A stretch of 64,000 bases of DNA from positions 157,470-221,469 of the forward strand of contig NW_025932894.1 in NCBI RefSeq assembly GCF_000764305.2. The letters run 5' to 3'. A model generated the notes under the pieces. That model was given only the letters and a program-made list of their open reading frames with translations. It was not told the DNA's origin and did not search any database. Within the stretch, counting starts at the first letter, position 1, and each line of letters starts with the position of its first letter. Positions 36,521-48,110 of this stretch are shown here, one piece after another. The stretch is from Hyalella azteca (Eukaryota; Arthropoda; Malacostraca; Amphipoda; Hyalellidae). The position numbers and the translations under genes are program-made.

Positions 36521-36949
36521 GCCGAAACTTTTCGAAAACTTTATTGTAGAACAATTTGAACAACTTGAAAAATGAGTCTGCACAGGAAAAATAGTATTAG
36601 GCTGAAACTCTCAAGAAACTTTCTTGTCGAACTATTTATAAAACTTTAAAAAATGAGTCTGTACAGGATTATAACAACGAACTGCATTTCTTGACAGGGA
36701 AATGATTACCTTGCTATACCATTTAGATAAAATTCCAACATTCTTGTGACAACGTAACAAAATAAATTATTACTTGCTCGTACCAGACCGACATTTTTAC
36801 GGCAGAGGTGCGAATATGCTTAAAGCTCATAGCACCAAAATTGCAGCAGTGTGTTGTGGGTTCAATACCTGCAGCCAACTGAGCCGTTCGGGTCGAAATT
36901 GGCGACCAGGTATGGATCTGCAACAAAATTTGATGGACAGGGTTTTTTA

Positions 36950-37440
36950 AATATTTTTCTACACTATTCCTCGATACGTTGCGGCAGGAATTATTACAGG
37001 TTTTTACACAAATTAGTTTTTAATTAGATGTAATAAACGTATTTTTCATTCAACCGACAGGCTCATAACTCCTACAATACTGAACGGATTTGCTTGAATT
37101 TTGGAATATAAGTAGTTATTTTCGATACGCAATGGAAGGAATTATTACATGTTTTTACATAAATTAGTTTTCAATTAAAATTAATAAACGTATTTTTTAA
37201 TCAACCGAAGGACTCATAACTCCTATAATACTGAACTGATTTGCCTCAATTTTAGAATATGAGTAGTTATTATCGATACGCTGCGGCAGGAATTATTTCA
37301 GATTTTTACATAAATTAGTTTTCAATTAAAACTAATAAACGTATTTCTTGATCGACTGAAACACTCATAACTCCTTCAATACTTAACGGATCTGTTTAAA
37401 ATTTGGAACATAAGTAATTGCTGTAAATTCGCTAGTTTAT
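36950..37440. repeat. 151-bp tandem repeat, about three copies
   Basis: CGATACG recurs at 36972, 37123 and 37274, giving a 151-bp period. Each unit also carries CTCATAACTCCTACAATACT, GAACGGATTTGCTTGAATTT and AATAAACGTATTT. A diverged 1.3-copy relative lies at 47905-48110, so the family is dispersed. Confidence 0.85.
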
Positions 37441-37675
37441 GAATAATCAAAATTATTTAAATATCCAAAATTTTAGATTAGGATGAGAAAACTTGAACAT
37501 TGACGCAATAGTTTCGAAGAAGCGCACGGTGTTCTCACATTGGGTAAGTTATATAGTGTTAGTTATGTGTGTTTGCCTAGTCTGGAGTTGCGATAGCTCA
37601 TCAAAAGTTGTTTATATTGCTAAATAGTTATTGTAGTTATAGTTAATAGTTATTTAACATTGTTAAATATTGTAG

Positions 37676-37930
37676 GCAGGGTTGCCTAGTGTTTAAAGTT
37701 CAGAGGACCAAGATTGGCGCGGAGAGGCGCGGGTTCGATCCTAGCTCTGTGCGCCAGTTTATGGTTAGAATCGGCAAGGAGGCCGGGCGGTTAAGCACAG
37801 CAGAATTGTAGCAGTGAGTTGCGAGTTCGAAACCGCAAAATGCTGTGGATGTTCTGTGATGTTAAGAATCGGCAACAGGCCTATGGCCTAATAAACGCTG
37901 AAACCACTATTATTATTATTTATTATTATA
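37676..37930 (+). mobile_element. tRNA-derived SINE, copy 1
   Basis: The head carries a B box (GGGTTCGATCC, 37731-37741) and a decayed A box. A second B-box-like word (GAGTTCGAAACC, 37822-37833) lies in the body. The tail ends CTGAAACC followed by (ATT)n. Copies 2 and 3 share the whole order. RNA polymerase III transcription and LINE-assisted copying are known for such elements. Confidence 0.85.
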
Positions 37931-40223
37931 AGTGGGCCTAGCACTACCGATAATTTCCAATTCTCCGGATGCCGTTAGAAGAATTGCAGGATTATCTCAT
38001 AGAAATTCGTTCCCTCCTGTCTGATCAACCACCTAGGCATTGTTCCATATATTTTTACATATCCAACTTATCCAAGTTTTGAATTCAAAATACTCAATGC
38101 TGTATAATGCCATTAAAATGGTTAATATGGTGCTTTGAAAAAGTAAAAATTTTGTATACTCCTTCATTAAAAATTGACACAAATCATAATTATGTCAGTT
38201 CAAGAAATACTATTAAATGATATACAACAAGTACCAAATATTAGTTTTATTTATTTTAAGTTATCATGATGATTATGATGAACTGACATTTGCAATAGTT
38301 TATTTTGACCAAGTTAAAGGATCACTAAGTCTTCACCACAAAATAGTATCTCTGCTGCATTTGCCAAAACCGTTTCAAAAGCCATAGGCGCAGTAACACT
38401 GAACTCAACAATTAATGTATTCCTTTCCTGCAATACAGATGCATTATTCATACTACAGGTATATTATTATTTATACCTACTTACTTCACACTAGGAACAA
38501 CCAATGTCGTCCAACATAGAAAAAACTCAATAGCATTCGTCAAATATTACAAAGTATTTTGTTTACCATCTTCTGAAAGAATATTGACCTCAGAAATTGT
38601 GGAACTCCATCATTCTCGTACTATTAACCTTACAGAACCATATGGGCGCCAGTGATCGAGCCATATATCTAACCACCGCCTTTCATCATCGACTACGTTG
38701 GCCAACACGTCCATTTGCCATCGAAATTCTTATCATAACTATCCACGCGTACACTTTAGGCAATATCTGCCTTTTCTCTTCAATCGGGATTGTGTAGTCC
38801 TTAAGTAGAAGGGTTAACGGATCATCAAGATTACGCCGTTTATTATATACATATATTAGCAATAGCACAGCACAAATAAACATTTTCTCGTCTTAGCAGA
38901 CAGGAAACATTTTTAGGAATTTGTTTTCAGCCTTGCAGTTCTTTCTTGCCATTTCATTGACATGAAAGTAAATGCCGCGATTCAAAATAAAAAATGTAAT
39001 ATACATTCTTTCACAAGCGATATCTTATTTTTACCAAACCATAGCCTAGAACTCATTTTTTTAGGTTTAATACACTATTAATTAAAATTTTGAATCTCTT
39101 TCTTCCCTCATCAAATTAGTTCGCCGTAAAATAATAGCATTTCATTCATATTTATACTACCTAATTTATACTACCTAATTATTATCTCATCTACACGATC
39201 TGTATAAACACTCACATAATCGTCCATATTTAAGCGGACTTTTACAAAAAGATTTGTATCGCTATTGTTACAGTAAACTGTAAAACTTATACTGTGATTT
39301 TGTTATCAAATAAAGCACACGAAAATATCGCTATATATAAATGTTAATCGAAATGTCTCCTCGCATGCCCTTGATTATTCTGTAACTTAATTTGAGTTTA
39401 AGGAATAATTATCCATTCAATATTTAAAATAGTAATATAAGAATTGCATTCTGGAATAACTCTCATTGCATTTTGGCGAAATTAATTGCGTTCTTATAAA
39501 CAATGACACTCATAGGTGCTTGTTATTTCTCAAATATAAATGATGAATAGTTCAGCCCCATATCTTTTAATTACCCACTTGGCAGGGCAGATATTTTTTG
39601 CGTGACTTCAAAGACTCATATGACTGCTAGAAATTTTTACCTTATATGAATCTAGTGATAATCTTAATTGCTTTAGTATCCACGCGCATTCTTCGTCGCT
39701 GTGCTGTCATTACGATTTTACATTCAGAAGTTATAGCTGATTTCGCGTTATTAGTCAGTTAAAATAATATCAGGAAAAGTTAATTACAATAGCTTGCTTA
39801 TGTTTCTTTACTTCTTTCGGAATGTCATAGGCATTTAATATGTGAACAATAATGGTTTATTACCATCACACTAAATTCAATAATCATTAAAATTACTAGA
39901 TTGCTTAAGTCGCAAGTTTACCAGGAATTTAAAAGCAAAGAAAACAGCCAGAATATTAACCATTTCTTAAGAATGAAAACGTTTCGGAGTCCAGCTCCAT
40001 CGTCAGTTCAAAAGTTCAAAACCTATAAGAAAATAAGAATCAATTAGAAAACTAAATTCACATCGAAGATAAAAACATAAATTGACAAAATAAAAACAAA
40101 TACACATAAGGAGACAGGCCTATCTATTTACAATTTCAAGGGGATAGGAGCTGAAGGCTGCATTTAAACCAGGTTTCTGTTTAAAAATGTACAGGGATTC
40201 TAAAATCCGTAGGTCAGTAACAC
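37931..40223. other. No gene recognised up to the adapter
   Basis: AT-rich sequence. Near 39976-40010 the minus strand reads CTGACGATGGAGCTGGACTC followed by CGAAACG, a word common at the 3' ends of arthropod retroelements. One weak coding-like patch at 38605-38883 is listed separately. Confidence 0.45.
38605..38883 (-). pseudogene. Weak coding-like patch with a hydrophobic start
   Basis: One frame opens MFICAVLLLIYVYNKRRN, like a signal anchor, and runs 65 codons. A second frame, overlapping its end, reads WQMDVLANVVDDERRWLDIW and LDHWRPYGS and stops at a GTAAGG donor (about 38630). A frameshift between the two would explain the pattern. I do not recognise the protein. Confidence 0.2.
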
Positions 40224-40261
40224 CGGTCTCTTATACACATCTAGATGTGTATAAGAGACAG
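40224..40261. other. Nextera mate-pair junction adapter (assembly artefact)
   Basis: The two 19-bp transposase mosaic ends are joined head to head: CTGTCTCTTATACACATCT (one mismatch at 40225) followed directly by AGATGTGTATAAGAGACAG. This is the circularisation junction of Nextera mate-pair libraries, not animal DNA. Sequence left and right of it may not be adjacent in the genome. Confidence 0.97.
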
Positions 40262-40736
40262 GTAGATAGCAGCCAAAATTATAGTGATACTCTCGTGCGG
40301 TGACTAGCAAAAATCGCATTTTGTAGGTAAGCAAAATTGAGACCGTGTCCTAGCGGTCGTAGCCCTTGGCCGCGATCGTTTTGTTGCTTTGATATTTGCA
40401 TATCAATTTTGAATTTAAGTAAGTTTCACTGGGGAAAACGTTTTTTAAGAATAAAGAAAGTTTTCTGGAAGAAAACGAAAATCTTGTAGGAGATACCCTT
40501 TTATTTAATTCTGCATGAGCGATCGACGAGCAAATGAAGTTCTTGCAATATTTATTACTTGTTAATAGAAGGAACAGTCATTTACAGGAAAACCTGGCAT
40601 CGAGGTTTGAACCTTACAAGCCAAGCGGATGTTGTTCATTGTTTCTTTATTTTGTATATATGTTGTGTTTTCATCATTTTCCATACCGAACACTATTATT
40701 GGTCACCCTGTTGCTTTTTGATGTTGGTGCTGGCAA

Positions 40737-40828
40737 ACCTCAAAGGGGATAAAGCCCCAGGCCCTGATGGCATAAGCCCGCTTGTTCTTGCTAAAGCTGC
40801 AAACACTCTTGCCAAACCCATCTGACTT
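40737..40828 (+). pseudogene. LINE reverse-transcriptase fragment
   Basis: The frame reads LKGDKAPGPDGISPLVLAKA and NTLAKPI, the KAPGPDGIS block that opens the reverse-transcriptase domain of Jockey/CR1-type LINEs. The frame stops at once and no further RT motif follows. A short dead fragment. Confidence 0.75.
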
Positions 40829-40837
40829 CTGTTTATA

Positions 40838-41257
40838 ATGCAAATTATAAATGATTCTAGTATGATTTCATTTATAAATGCTGACCTCACATTTATTAGT
40901 GCACGACTTCAGGCAGGGGGAATTCGACCCCCAACAATGAGTGACGTGGAACCCCAATGTTCAGCGATGGGGGTTGAGCCCCTAAACCCCCAGGGGGAGG
41001 ACGAGACCTTACGTTACCCCGCGGTGCGGGTCGAGCCCTTGAGCCCCCAGGTGGACGCTGAGGCTCTACGCAGGATATTCGAGAAATTCGGGAGCATCGC
41101 TTCCGTTACAACCCCCAAATGGGGGTGCGGGGGAGACTCTCCCCCACGACGGGGTGAGATGAGCCCCCAAAGGGGCTGCGAGGGAAACTCTCCCCCACGG
41201 GGTGGTGAGGTGAGCCCCCAGAGGGGTGCGGGGGAGACTCTCCCCCACGGGGGGTGA
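40838..41257 (+). CDS. Uncertain ORF with an RRM-like patch and Pro/Gly-rich repeats
   Basis: A 139-codon frame. Residues 79-97 (AEALRRIFEKFGSIASVTT) resemble helix 1 and strand 2 of an RNA-recognition motif, but the RNP1 and RNP2 strands are not found. The C-terminal third is translated GC-rich repeat (SPPRRGEMSPQRG type). It may be a fragment of a gene or of a LINE ORF1, or the likeness may be chance. Confidence 0.25.
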   Translation: MQIINDSSMISFINADLTFISARLQAGGIRPPTMSDVEPQCSAMGVEPLNPQGEDETLRYPAVRVEPLSPQVDAEALRRIFEKFGSIASVTTPKWGCGGDSPPRRGEMSPQRGCEGNSPPRGGEVSPQRGAGETLPHGG

Positions 41258-41300
41258 GGTGAGCACCAAGAGGGTGGGGGGGCCCTTCCCCCATGAACAT
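41105..41300. repeat. GC-rich 50-bp tandem repeat with palindromic core
   Basis: Three units of 48-51 bp, each with a GGGGGAGACTCTCCCCC palindrome (first at 41129-41145; the middle copy is imperfect) and GAGGTGAGCCCCC. Composition is sharply different from the AT-rich surroundings, and a gap follows 280 bases later. Confidence 0.85.
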
Positions 41301-41576
41301 AATAATAATATTAATACTATTATGGTTATTGTATTATTATTATTATTCTATTAATTGTTATTATTTTTCTTGCCGGGCTTCATGATTGCCAGAAGGCCAC
41401 ATTATTTTGGCCAAATTGGCCGATTTTGGCCGTTTGCCATACCAGTTGACTGGCTATAAATAATGCATACGAACAATTAATGTGGCCATTAATTATCAAT
41501 AGCCGCATTAATTGTTATTAATCCCGCCCCAATGCAGCCCCCCACATCACCCTCGCCCCCATGTCGCCTCCCTCCC

Positions 41577-41928
41577 NNNNNNNNNNNNNNNNNNNNNNNN
41601 NNNNNNNNNNNNNNNNNNNNNNNNNNNNNNNNNNNNNNNNNNNNNNNNNNNNNNNNNNNNNNNNNNNNNNNNNNNNNNNNNNNNNNNNNNNNNNNNNNNN
41701 NNNNNNNNNNNNNNNNNNNNNNNNNNNNNNNNNNNNNNNNNNNNNNNNNNNNNNNNNNNNNNNNNNNNNNNNNNNNNNNNNNNNNNNNNNNNNNNNNNNN
41801 NNNNNNNNNNNNNNNNNNNNNNNNNNNNNNNNNNNNNNNNNNNNNNNNNNNNNNNNNNNNNNNNNNNNNNNNNNNNNNNNNNNNNNNNNNNNNNNNNNNN
41901 NNNNNNNNNNNNNNNNNNNNNNNNNNNN
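41577..41928. other. Assembly gap of 352 N
   Basis: Unknown bases. The left flank is C-rich (CCCCCCACATCACC and on) and the right flank is an AT dinucleotide run, so the gap probably reflects sequence that is hard to assemble. Any open frame running through it is meaningless. Confidence 1.
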
Positions 41929-43200
41929 ATATATATATAAGATTATATAATTATAATAAGATTATGAGTAATATATACGTATTAATATATAAGATTCCAG
42001 GTCATTTGTTCGAATATAGCCTGGATTGCCATGTCTTCATTATTTTACTACATTGACAATGCAGATAATAACTGTGACTCTGAGAAAATTTAGCAAGCAC
42101 GTCACATTTTATGCAGAGTATGAACTTAGCTATCTCCATGAATTACTATAATACATTATAATAGGATTTCGCGTGCTTTTTATTATACATTAGACTCTAT
42201 GACTAGTTGTATTCATCATAATTCCGAGGAAAGTAATTCACCTTCCCATATTAAGAACGTCCACCTACTACGAGTAACTCCCCGCACTCATCTTTTCAAT
42301 GAAAAGTGCTAGGAGCATCAAAAATAATTACGTACGCAAAATTATGGAATTAGATTATCAATCCGACGCTGCTCCGTAGACCGATCCGCCATGACTGAGC
42401 ACGCGCGTTTTTGAGCTATGACTAAGCTATTACACAACATCAGTCAAACCTCAGCCGCCATTGTCGACTGTATTTATATTCTTTAACCTATATTACAATG
42501 AACACATACATCATGAATGTGTGTATTTCAGTGCAGAAAATTGCTGAACACGAACATTTTTTTCCCTCATATATGTAATAATTTTCTTGTCTCGACCGCG
42601 TGATATATGCTACCATCAGTCAGATGTGCTGCGATGCCAGCAAGTTAATGGCAAAATTATTCATAAATTTACTCAGAGACATATACAGTAAATTTCAGCT
42701 TATGGTGACCTGGAATAAGGTATTTATTTTTTCATCATTCTTATCTTCGAATTGTCAGAGTGACTAAAAAATATTAATTATGTCACTCTATTGTTGGAAT
42801 CGCAGAGTAATCACGAATTCAACGACGAATTTTTGCCTCTATAATTATTTGTGTTGTCTAAACTTTGGTTTTAAATCTATGGGTAATCTAAATTTCATCT
42901 ATAGATCGAAGCGCCCCCCTACCGCCCCCTAAATGTTTATCCTAAATCATAAATTGTTAACATGTTGAAACTTGATTAGTTCGTACCTGCAAGCACAAAT
43001 ACGTGGAAGCCTCATGGCGCAATTTCGAGTTCTCGCATATATATGTTATTTTCCGTAGTTCTACATTATCACCAAATAAATATTATCCTAAATAATATTT
43101 TCCTGGAATTATAAATAAAATGAAGTATATGAGCGGAAATTTTTGTGCAAATATGTGTAAACATGAATTGATATGATGTGTCATTTCATGACTATTATGT
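41929..43200. other. No gene seen
   Basis: AT-rich DNA that leads into the repeated block. No coding sequence, RNA gene or clear element end was found. Confidence 0.45.
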
Positions 43201-44587
43201 AAGAATAGTTCAGTTAGAGATACAATTACCCATGGAGACGATAATTTCTTACGTAGTGTTCAGTAGGTACGAGTCGGACGCGACGGAAACGTATTTAGTT
43301 GCGTGCTGGAATATCCTTAAGTTAAAATTTTGTTTATAAAAAATATTGCTGTAACGGCGATAGGATGAGTGAACCGCGGAACAAAACCTAGATTGTGCGC
43401 TTCTCCTTTTGCCTATCTCATTCCGATAATAGAAGCCACGTGGTCTGTTATGACTCTGCTATCGCGTATCCAATAGCTGGCGTACAGCAGAATACGCTAT
43501 TCAAATTTATCACGTTTTGAATTCCCTTGAAGATTGTAATTGTATTTCAGTGGCGCAGAATTTGCGCACAAGTCCACGCTACGCTTTTTTCAAGATTTCT
43601 ATGAATCTATTCATTTTTATTCAATTTTGGTCCGAAATAGCGTAAATGTACTGAAATTTATAACAATGTACATATATCACGGAAAACCAGCACGTAGAAC
43701 ACAGCTGGCACAACTACATGCTAATGTCTTTGGCAGTTATGTGGTTACTTAAAGCAATTGGCTGGATTACAATACACAAAATAAGGACAAAATTACAGAA
43801 ATATGGGTTCGAATGCAATACCTGAACGACGAATGAGCAAACTTGTTGGGTAATTCATATGCAATTATGTTGTCTGTAATTTTAAGAAGGAACGCAGATT
43901 GAGCACTGGGATTCTCGATATAAAATCCTCATATTAGCGTATTCTTCTTTTTATGTGGTGAGTTTTGCAATTTTGGCTCAGATGCTTGGATCAGCTTAAG
44001 CTAATTTTAATGTTCAACACCACAACTACGTGCAAGATTCATTGGCAAATTTTCAGTTGCTGCGTATATACCTATGTTTCTGCCGAATTTCTACATTATC
44101 ATATAAAATATTCTCCAGATATGAACTACATGTAGTATATGAGCAGCAAATGTGCATATATGCGTAAACTTGTGAGTCAAGTCACATGCAGAGCAGTTAC
44201 ATGTGTATATGTCCAGATTCAAGAATAAATTAGTTAGTGATGCAACCATTCTTTCTATTACGCAGACTTCCAACATAGTGTTCAGTAGCTATGGGTCGGG
44301 TGGGAGTCATTTCCCTTCAATTATAGTTGGGATGATATGATCTAAAATATTTTTGGTTCAAAACTTGTCATAATGGTGTCGGGGATAGTATCTATGTAAA
44401 GCTTCCATCTGTGTAAAACGTCAGTACGTACGTCACGCGATCTGCTGTGACTCGGTTACCGAGTTTTCACAGGCAGACGCGCCTCAGTACCTCAGAATAC
44501 GCCGTTCAAATTGCTTACACTTGAATTCACTCCATGACTATTTCAATGGCTCACAACTTGCGACGTACACGCTTTCTCGCGCCCAAN

Positions 44588-44656
44588 CGGACAGACAGAC
44601 AGACGGACATGGCGAGCACAATAGTGCATTTTTTCCATAAATGAGAAAATGCGCTA
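44588..44656. mobile_element. Half copy of the (GTCY)n MITE
   Basis: This is the reverse complement of 19051-19120, near identical, and ends in AGAAAATGCGCTA. Its other half is missing at the single N (44587). The paralogous site at 55637-55665 has no insertion. Confidence 0.75.
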
Positions 44657-46155
44657 ATTAGACTCGCATCAAAGAATTTCAAGTCACGACCATGAATTCA
44701 ACGCCCCTGTTATATCAATGAAATGAATTATATAAATTGAGTAATTTTATTACGTGGGTAAATACGTGGGGGATTATCATACAATTATATATTATAAAGC
44801 ATATAACTGAGCATACTAATTAAATATACTCAATCCTAAATTAATATCACTGAGTAATTTTACAATAAATTGTATTACTTTATTATCAACTTAAATTCTA
44901 CTCATTACATGACACTGATCGACGATGTACAAGTCAGTGGTCGTTGCCGAATGCCCTAGTTAGAACTCCTATACAAGTGATTATATTAAAGGTCCCTAAT
45001 TTATCTTAACATAGGAAATAAAGCTTCAAAATGGGCTAAATCCTGATGAATAAGAATTAGAAAAACCTAACGTTTCATGAAGACTGGCTATATAACAAGC
45101 GTTTACTTGCATATATAAGTTGTAAATTTCTCGTCGACTTAACAGTTCAAACTTGTTGATCCGATTGGTCATCGTGGTTCTCGAGACGGCGTCTTCAAAT
45201 AAAGTATGGAATTTGAACGCTAAAGCCTATATTTATTAATGGGCGACACGACAACTTCGTGCAAGTTTTATGGAGCGAATTTGTGGATATTAATGCGACT
45301 GGGCGGGTGTCCAATATACAAAGTATGGACAATATTCCACAAGGAAATAAGTACAACTGCAATATACGAGCGACATTTGACACATGCCCAAATTTGTGAA
45401 GCATACGGTACGATACTGTACTGTAGAAAATTACATATTTGTACATCTATTGTAGTGGGTTTTAGAGGGTATAAACGACATATATGTAGAAAAATGATAT
45501 AAAAAGGTTGATGCGGTATAAATATAATGATAAATTGCATAACAAACATGTCTTTCTCAGGCAAAAAAAAAAATAAGAAACGAGTCCGATATATGTCATT
45601 TTCGCGCGGTTTCCGTGTCATCAATTGAATGCATTCATAGGAAATAATGATGAATAGAAATAAATCCCAGGATTTATTTCAACATTGAATAGAATTGTGT
45701 TAAAACATTTGCTTGAAATTGGCCCGATAATGGATTACAGTGCTCTTGTAATCTTTATCATTTACTTCAATCCAGGAAGAAGAATTCGCAACGCAAATCT
45801 TTTGCCAATAGAAAAAAAATGAATTTAGGGACGAAAAAAGATAACATTTGCTTGACGAATGTAGGTAAATGTTGGCTGCAGAGACATGCAAGGAAAGAAT
45901 TTCGAATACAATGGAATATCGTTGACCTGAATGCTTGGAAAAATTAGCTTGGAATTATTATACTGTGCTTGAGAAGACACCTTTTGAAAGTGCTTGCAAA
46001 AGAAACGATTTGGCATGAGGCAATTTTTTAATATAACTCCTTATAAAACCATAAGAATTTTCTAACGTTCACACGCGGTACCGCGCAGACGCCATGCACC
46101 GAACTGCACCTGCTGAGCTCGTAGGTTTTATGCCCAGTTTTTATGTTCGTAGGTT

Positions 46156-46325
46156 TAGGTGCCCAGTGGTTACAGTTCAGAGTACCAGGATTGGAGCAGA
46201 GAGGCGCGGGTTCGATCCCAGCTCTGTGCGCCAGTTTCTGGTCAGAATCGGCAAGGAGGCCGGCGGGCGGTTAAGCACAGCAGAATTTAAATCAGGGAGT
46301 TGCGTGTTCGAGACCGCAACAAGCT
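46156..46325 (+). mobile_element. tRNA-derived SINE, copy 2 (3' truncated)
   Basis: It has the same head as copies 1 and 3. An A-box-like TGCCCAGTGGTTA and the B box GGGTTCGATCC (46208-46218) are better preserved than in copy 1. It ends abruptly where the MITE fragment at 46326 begins, so the tail and (ATT)n are lost. Confidence 0.85.
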
Positions 46326-46430
46326 AGTTTTCACTATGAGCACTTACATTATTATCCTATGTTCATTCTTGTGGCAGGTTGGAGCAGGTTGCCCGCGCGG
46401 GCAAACCTGCTTTCACTGTGTGCGTGCCCT
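46326..46430. mobile_element. Truncated relative of the 191-bp MITE
   Basis: It matches the reverse complement of 5617-5725, including CACTTACATTATTATCCTAT and CAGGTTGGAGCAGGTTGCCC. It ends at a slightly changed terminus followed by TTA. The other half is missing. Confidence 0.75.
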
Positions 46431-47904
46431 TAAGTTCCACCTCGCTTGAACTTCCTCCAGCGTAGGCGTGGATTATATAGATTACCTTCAGAGCGGCGCT
46501 TCTAGAGGTTTCCCGCCATTTTTGGAACCGCAAGTTTACCGCTTGATGAAATAACCCCAATCTAATTTTTAACATTTAACAAGTGTTTAGTACAATATAT
46601 AAGCACAAGAGTGATGATCCTTGATTGATTACTGATCAGTGATGATATATGGCTTTTCACCTATGTGAAAAACGAGCAACGAAATAAAATTTCAGCTAAG
46701 GTACTGGAGTCCGTTATTCGGACCAAAAGCTATCTGCTCAGCCGCAACAAGTGATCAAACCCGAAATGTTAGATAAATGCAATATGCAAGCATGTACGAA
46801 AATAAGCAAAAGGAAGATGACCTGTTTCCGTGGCTTGCTCATGTTGAGCGAAGGTGAAGAAGTGCGACAATGTGCTAAATAAAGGAAAAAGTGACAATGT
46901 AATCAAACACAGTAAAAGAAAAGTGTCAAAATGTTCCAAATAGAGGGAAAAAATATAACGTGTTCAACTTGGCTAATTATCGTCAAGCTAGATATCGGCG
47001 AAGTACATTAGATCTAGCCGAAGTACATAAGATAAATTTTTTTATTTTTATAACCAACGTTTCTGACGAATAATTTCATTAAATTATGAGGTAATAGTCT
47101 GTTTTTGAACAATAGAATTTCTGGTATATTTCTGGTATTTTGAGCTAGGCAATCTGGTATTCTCGCCGCGAAAAAACCTGGCAACACTGGCTAGCGGTAC
47201 GAGTTTTAGTAAAATTTATATTTGGAGCAAAATTTGGCGTAAAGATAGCAAGGGTATGTGAGTGTGAGGAAGAATGTAGGGAAGGTTAGAATGGAGGCTC
47301 ACATTACAAACATCCGCTCCTTAGGTCATGGGAAAACGCATTCAATCTGAATAAATTTTAATTCTTAATTTTACTAATAAAGCTTTTTCAAATGCTTATA
47401 CTTGAGTAAAAGTTCTCATTTACCCAACATCTGAAAATTGGACTCACGTCAAAGTTTCGCAAATCACGGCCATGAATATGAGAAGAATTATTCGCGGATC
47501 TTCGCTGGTTTGTGCGTTTCTGAGGAAGTTGATCGGCACATTTAAACGCCCACGGAACTGGACTGGCAGTATGAGTTCGCGTTTATTAACATTTAATACA
47601 TGGCTAAACTACCAAAGGATCACAAAATACAACTTAAATACTTAGGTCGATCAATCCCCCATCGCGCATTCGCCTATCGAAGACTGGAACGTAACACCCG
47701 CGATTTGTGACGGATTTTGGATTACTGCATCATCCTTTATGCATTATTTTTGTAAGTATGAAGAATAAAGTTTCAGCCCGCTTACAAGCAATATCATTCA
47801 ATCGACAAACAGTCATGATCGCATGTTTCGCCCACTTTCATCCACACTTCTCCAAACTCGCCTGCAAACTCTAGTGCAGACTAACGCAAAACCCAACTTT
47901 TCGC

Positions 47905-48110
47905 TCATAAGTACTTAAAAACTGAACGGATTTACTTGAAATTTGGAATACAGGTATGTATTATTGTTGCCCTATGATAGAAACAATTTCAGATTTTTAC
48001 ATTTCATTTTCAATTCAAACGAATAAACGCAATGTTTAGGCTACCGAAGAACAAGTCCTTCAAAACTGAACGAATCTGCTTGAAATTTGGAATATAAGGA
48101 TTACACCAGC
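47905..48110. repeat. Diverged copy of the 151-bp repeat
   Basis: It contains CTGAACGGATTTACTTGAAA with TTTGGAATA and, about 150 bases on, CTGAACGAATCTGCTTGAAA. It is the same family as 36950-37440, with about 1.3 units. Confidence 0.75.

Noticed and set aside
37731..37741. tRNA gene based on GGGTTCGATCC
   Set aside because: There is no acceptor stem or anticodon arm; the motif is the B box of a SINE, repeated in two other copies.
41512..42056. Open frames of 129-174 codons across the gap
   Set aside because: Most of their length is N; there is no evidence of coding.
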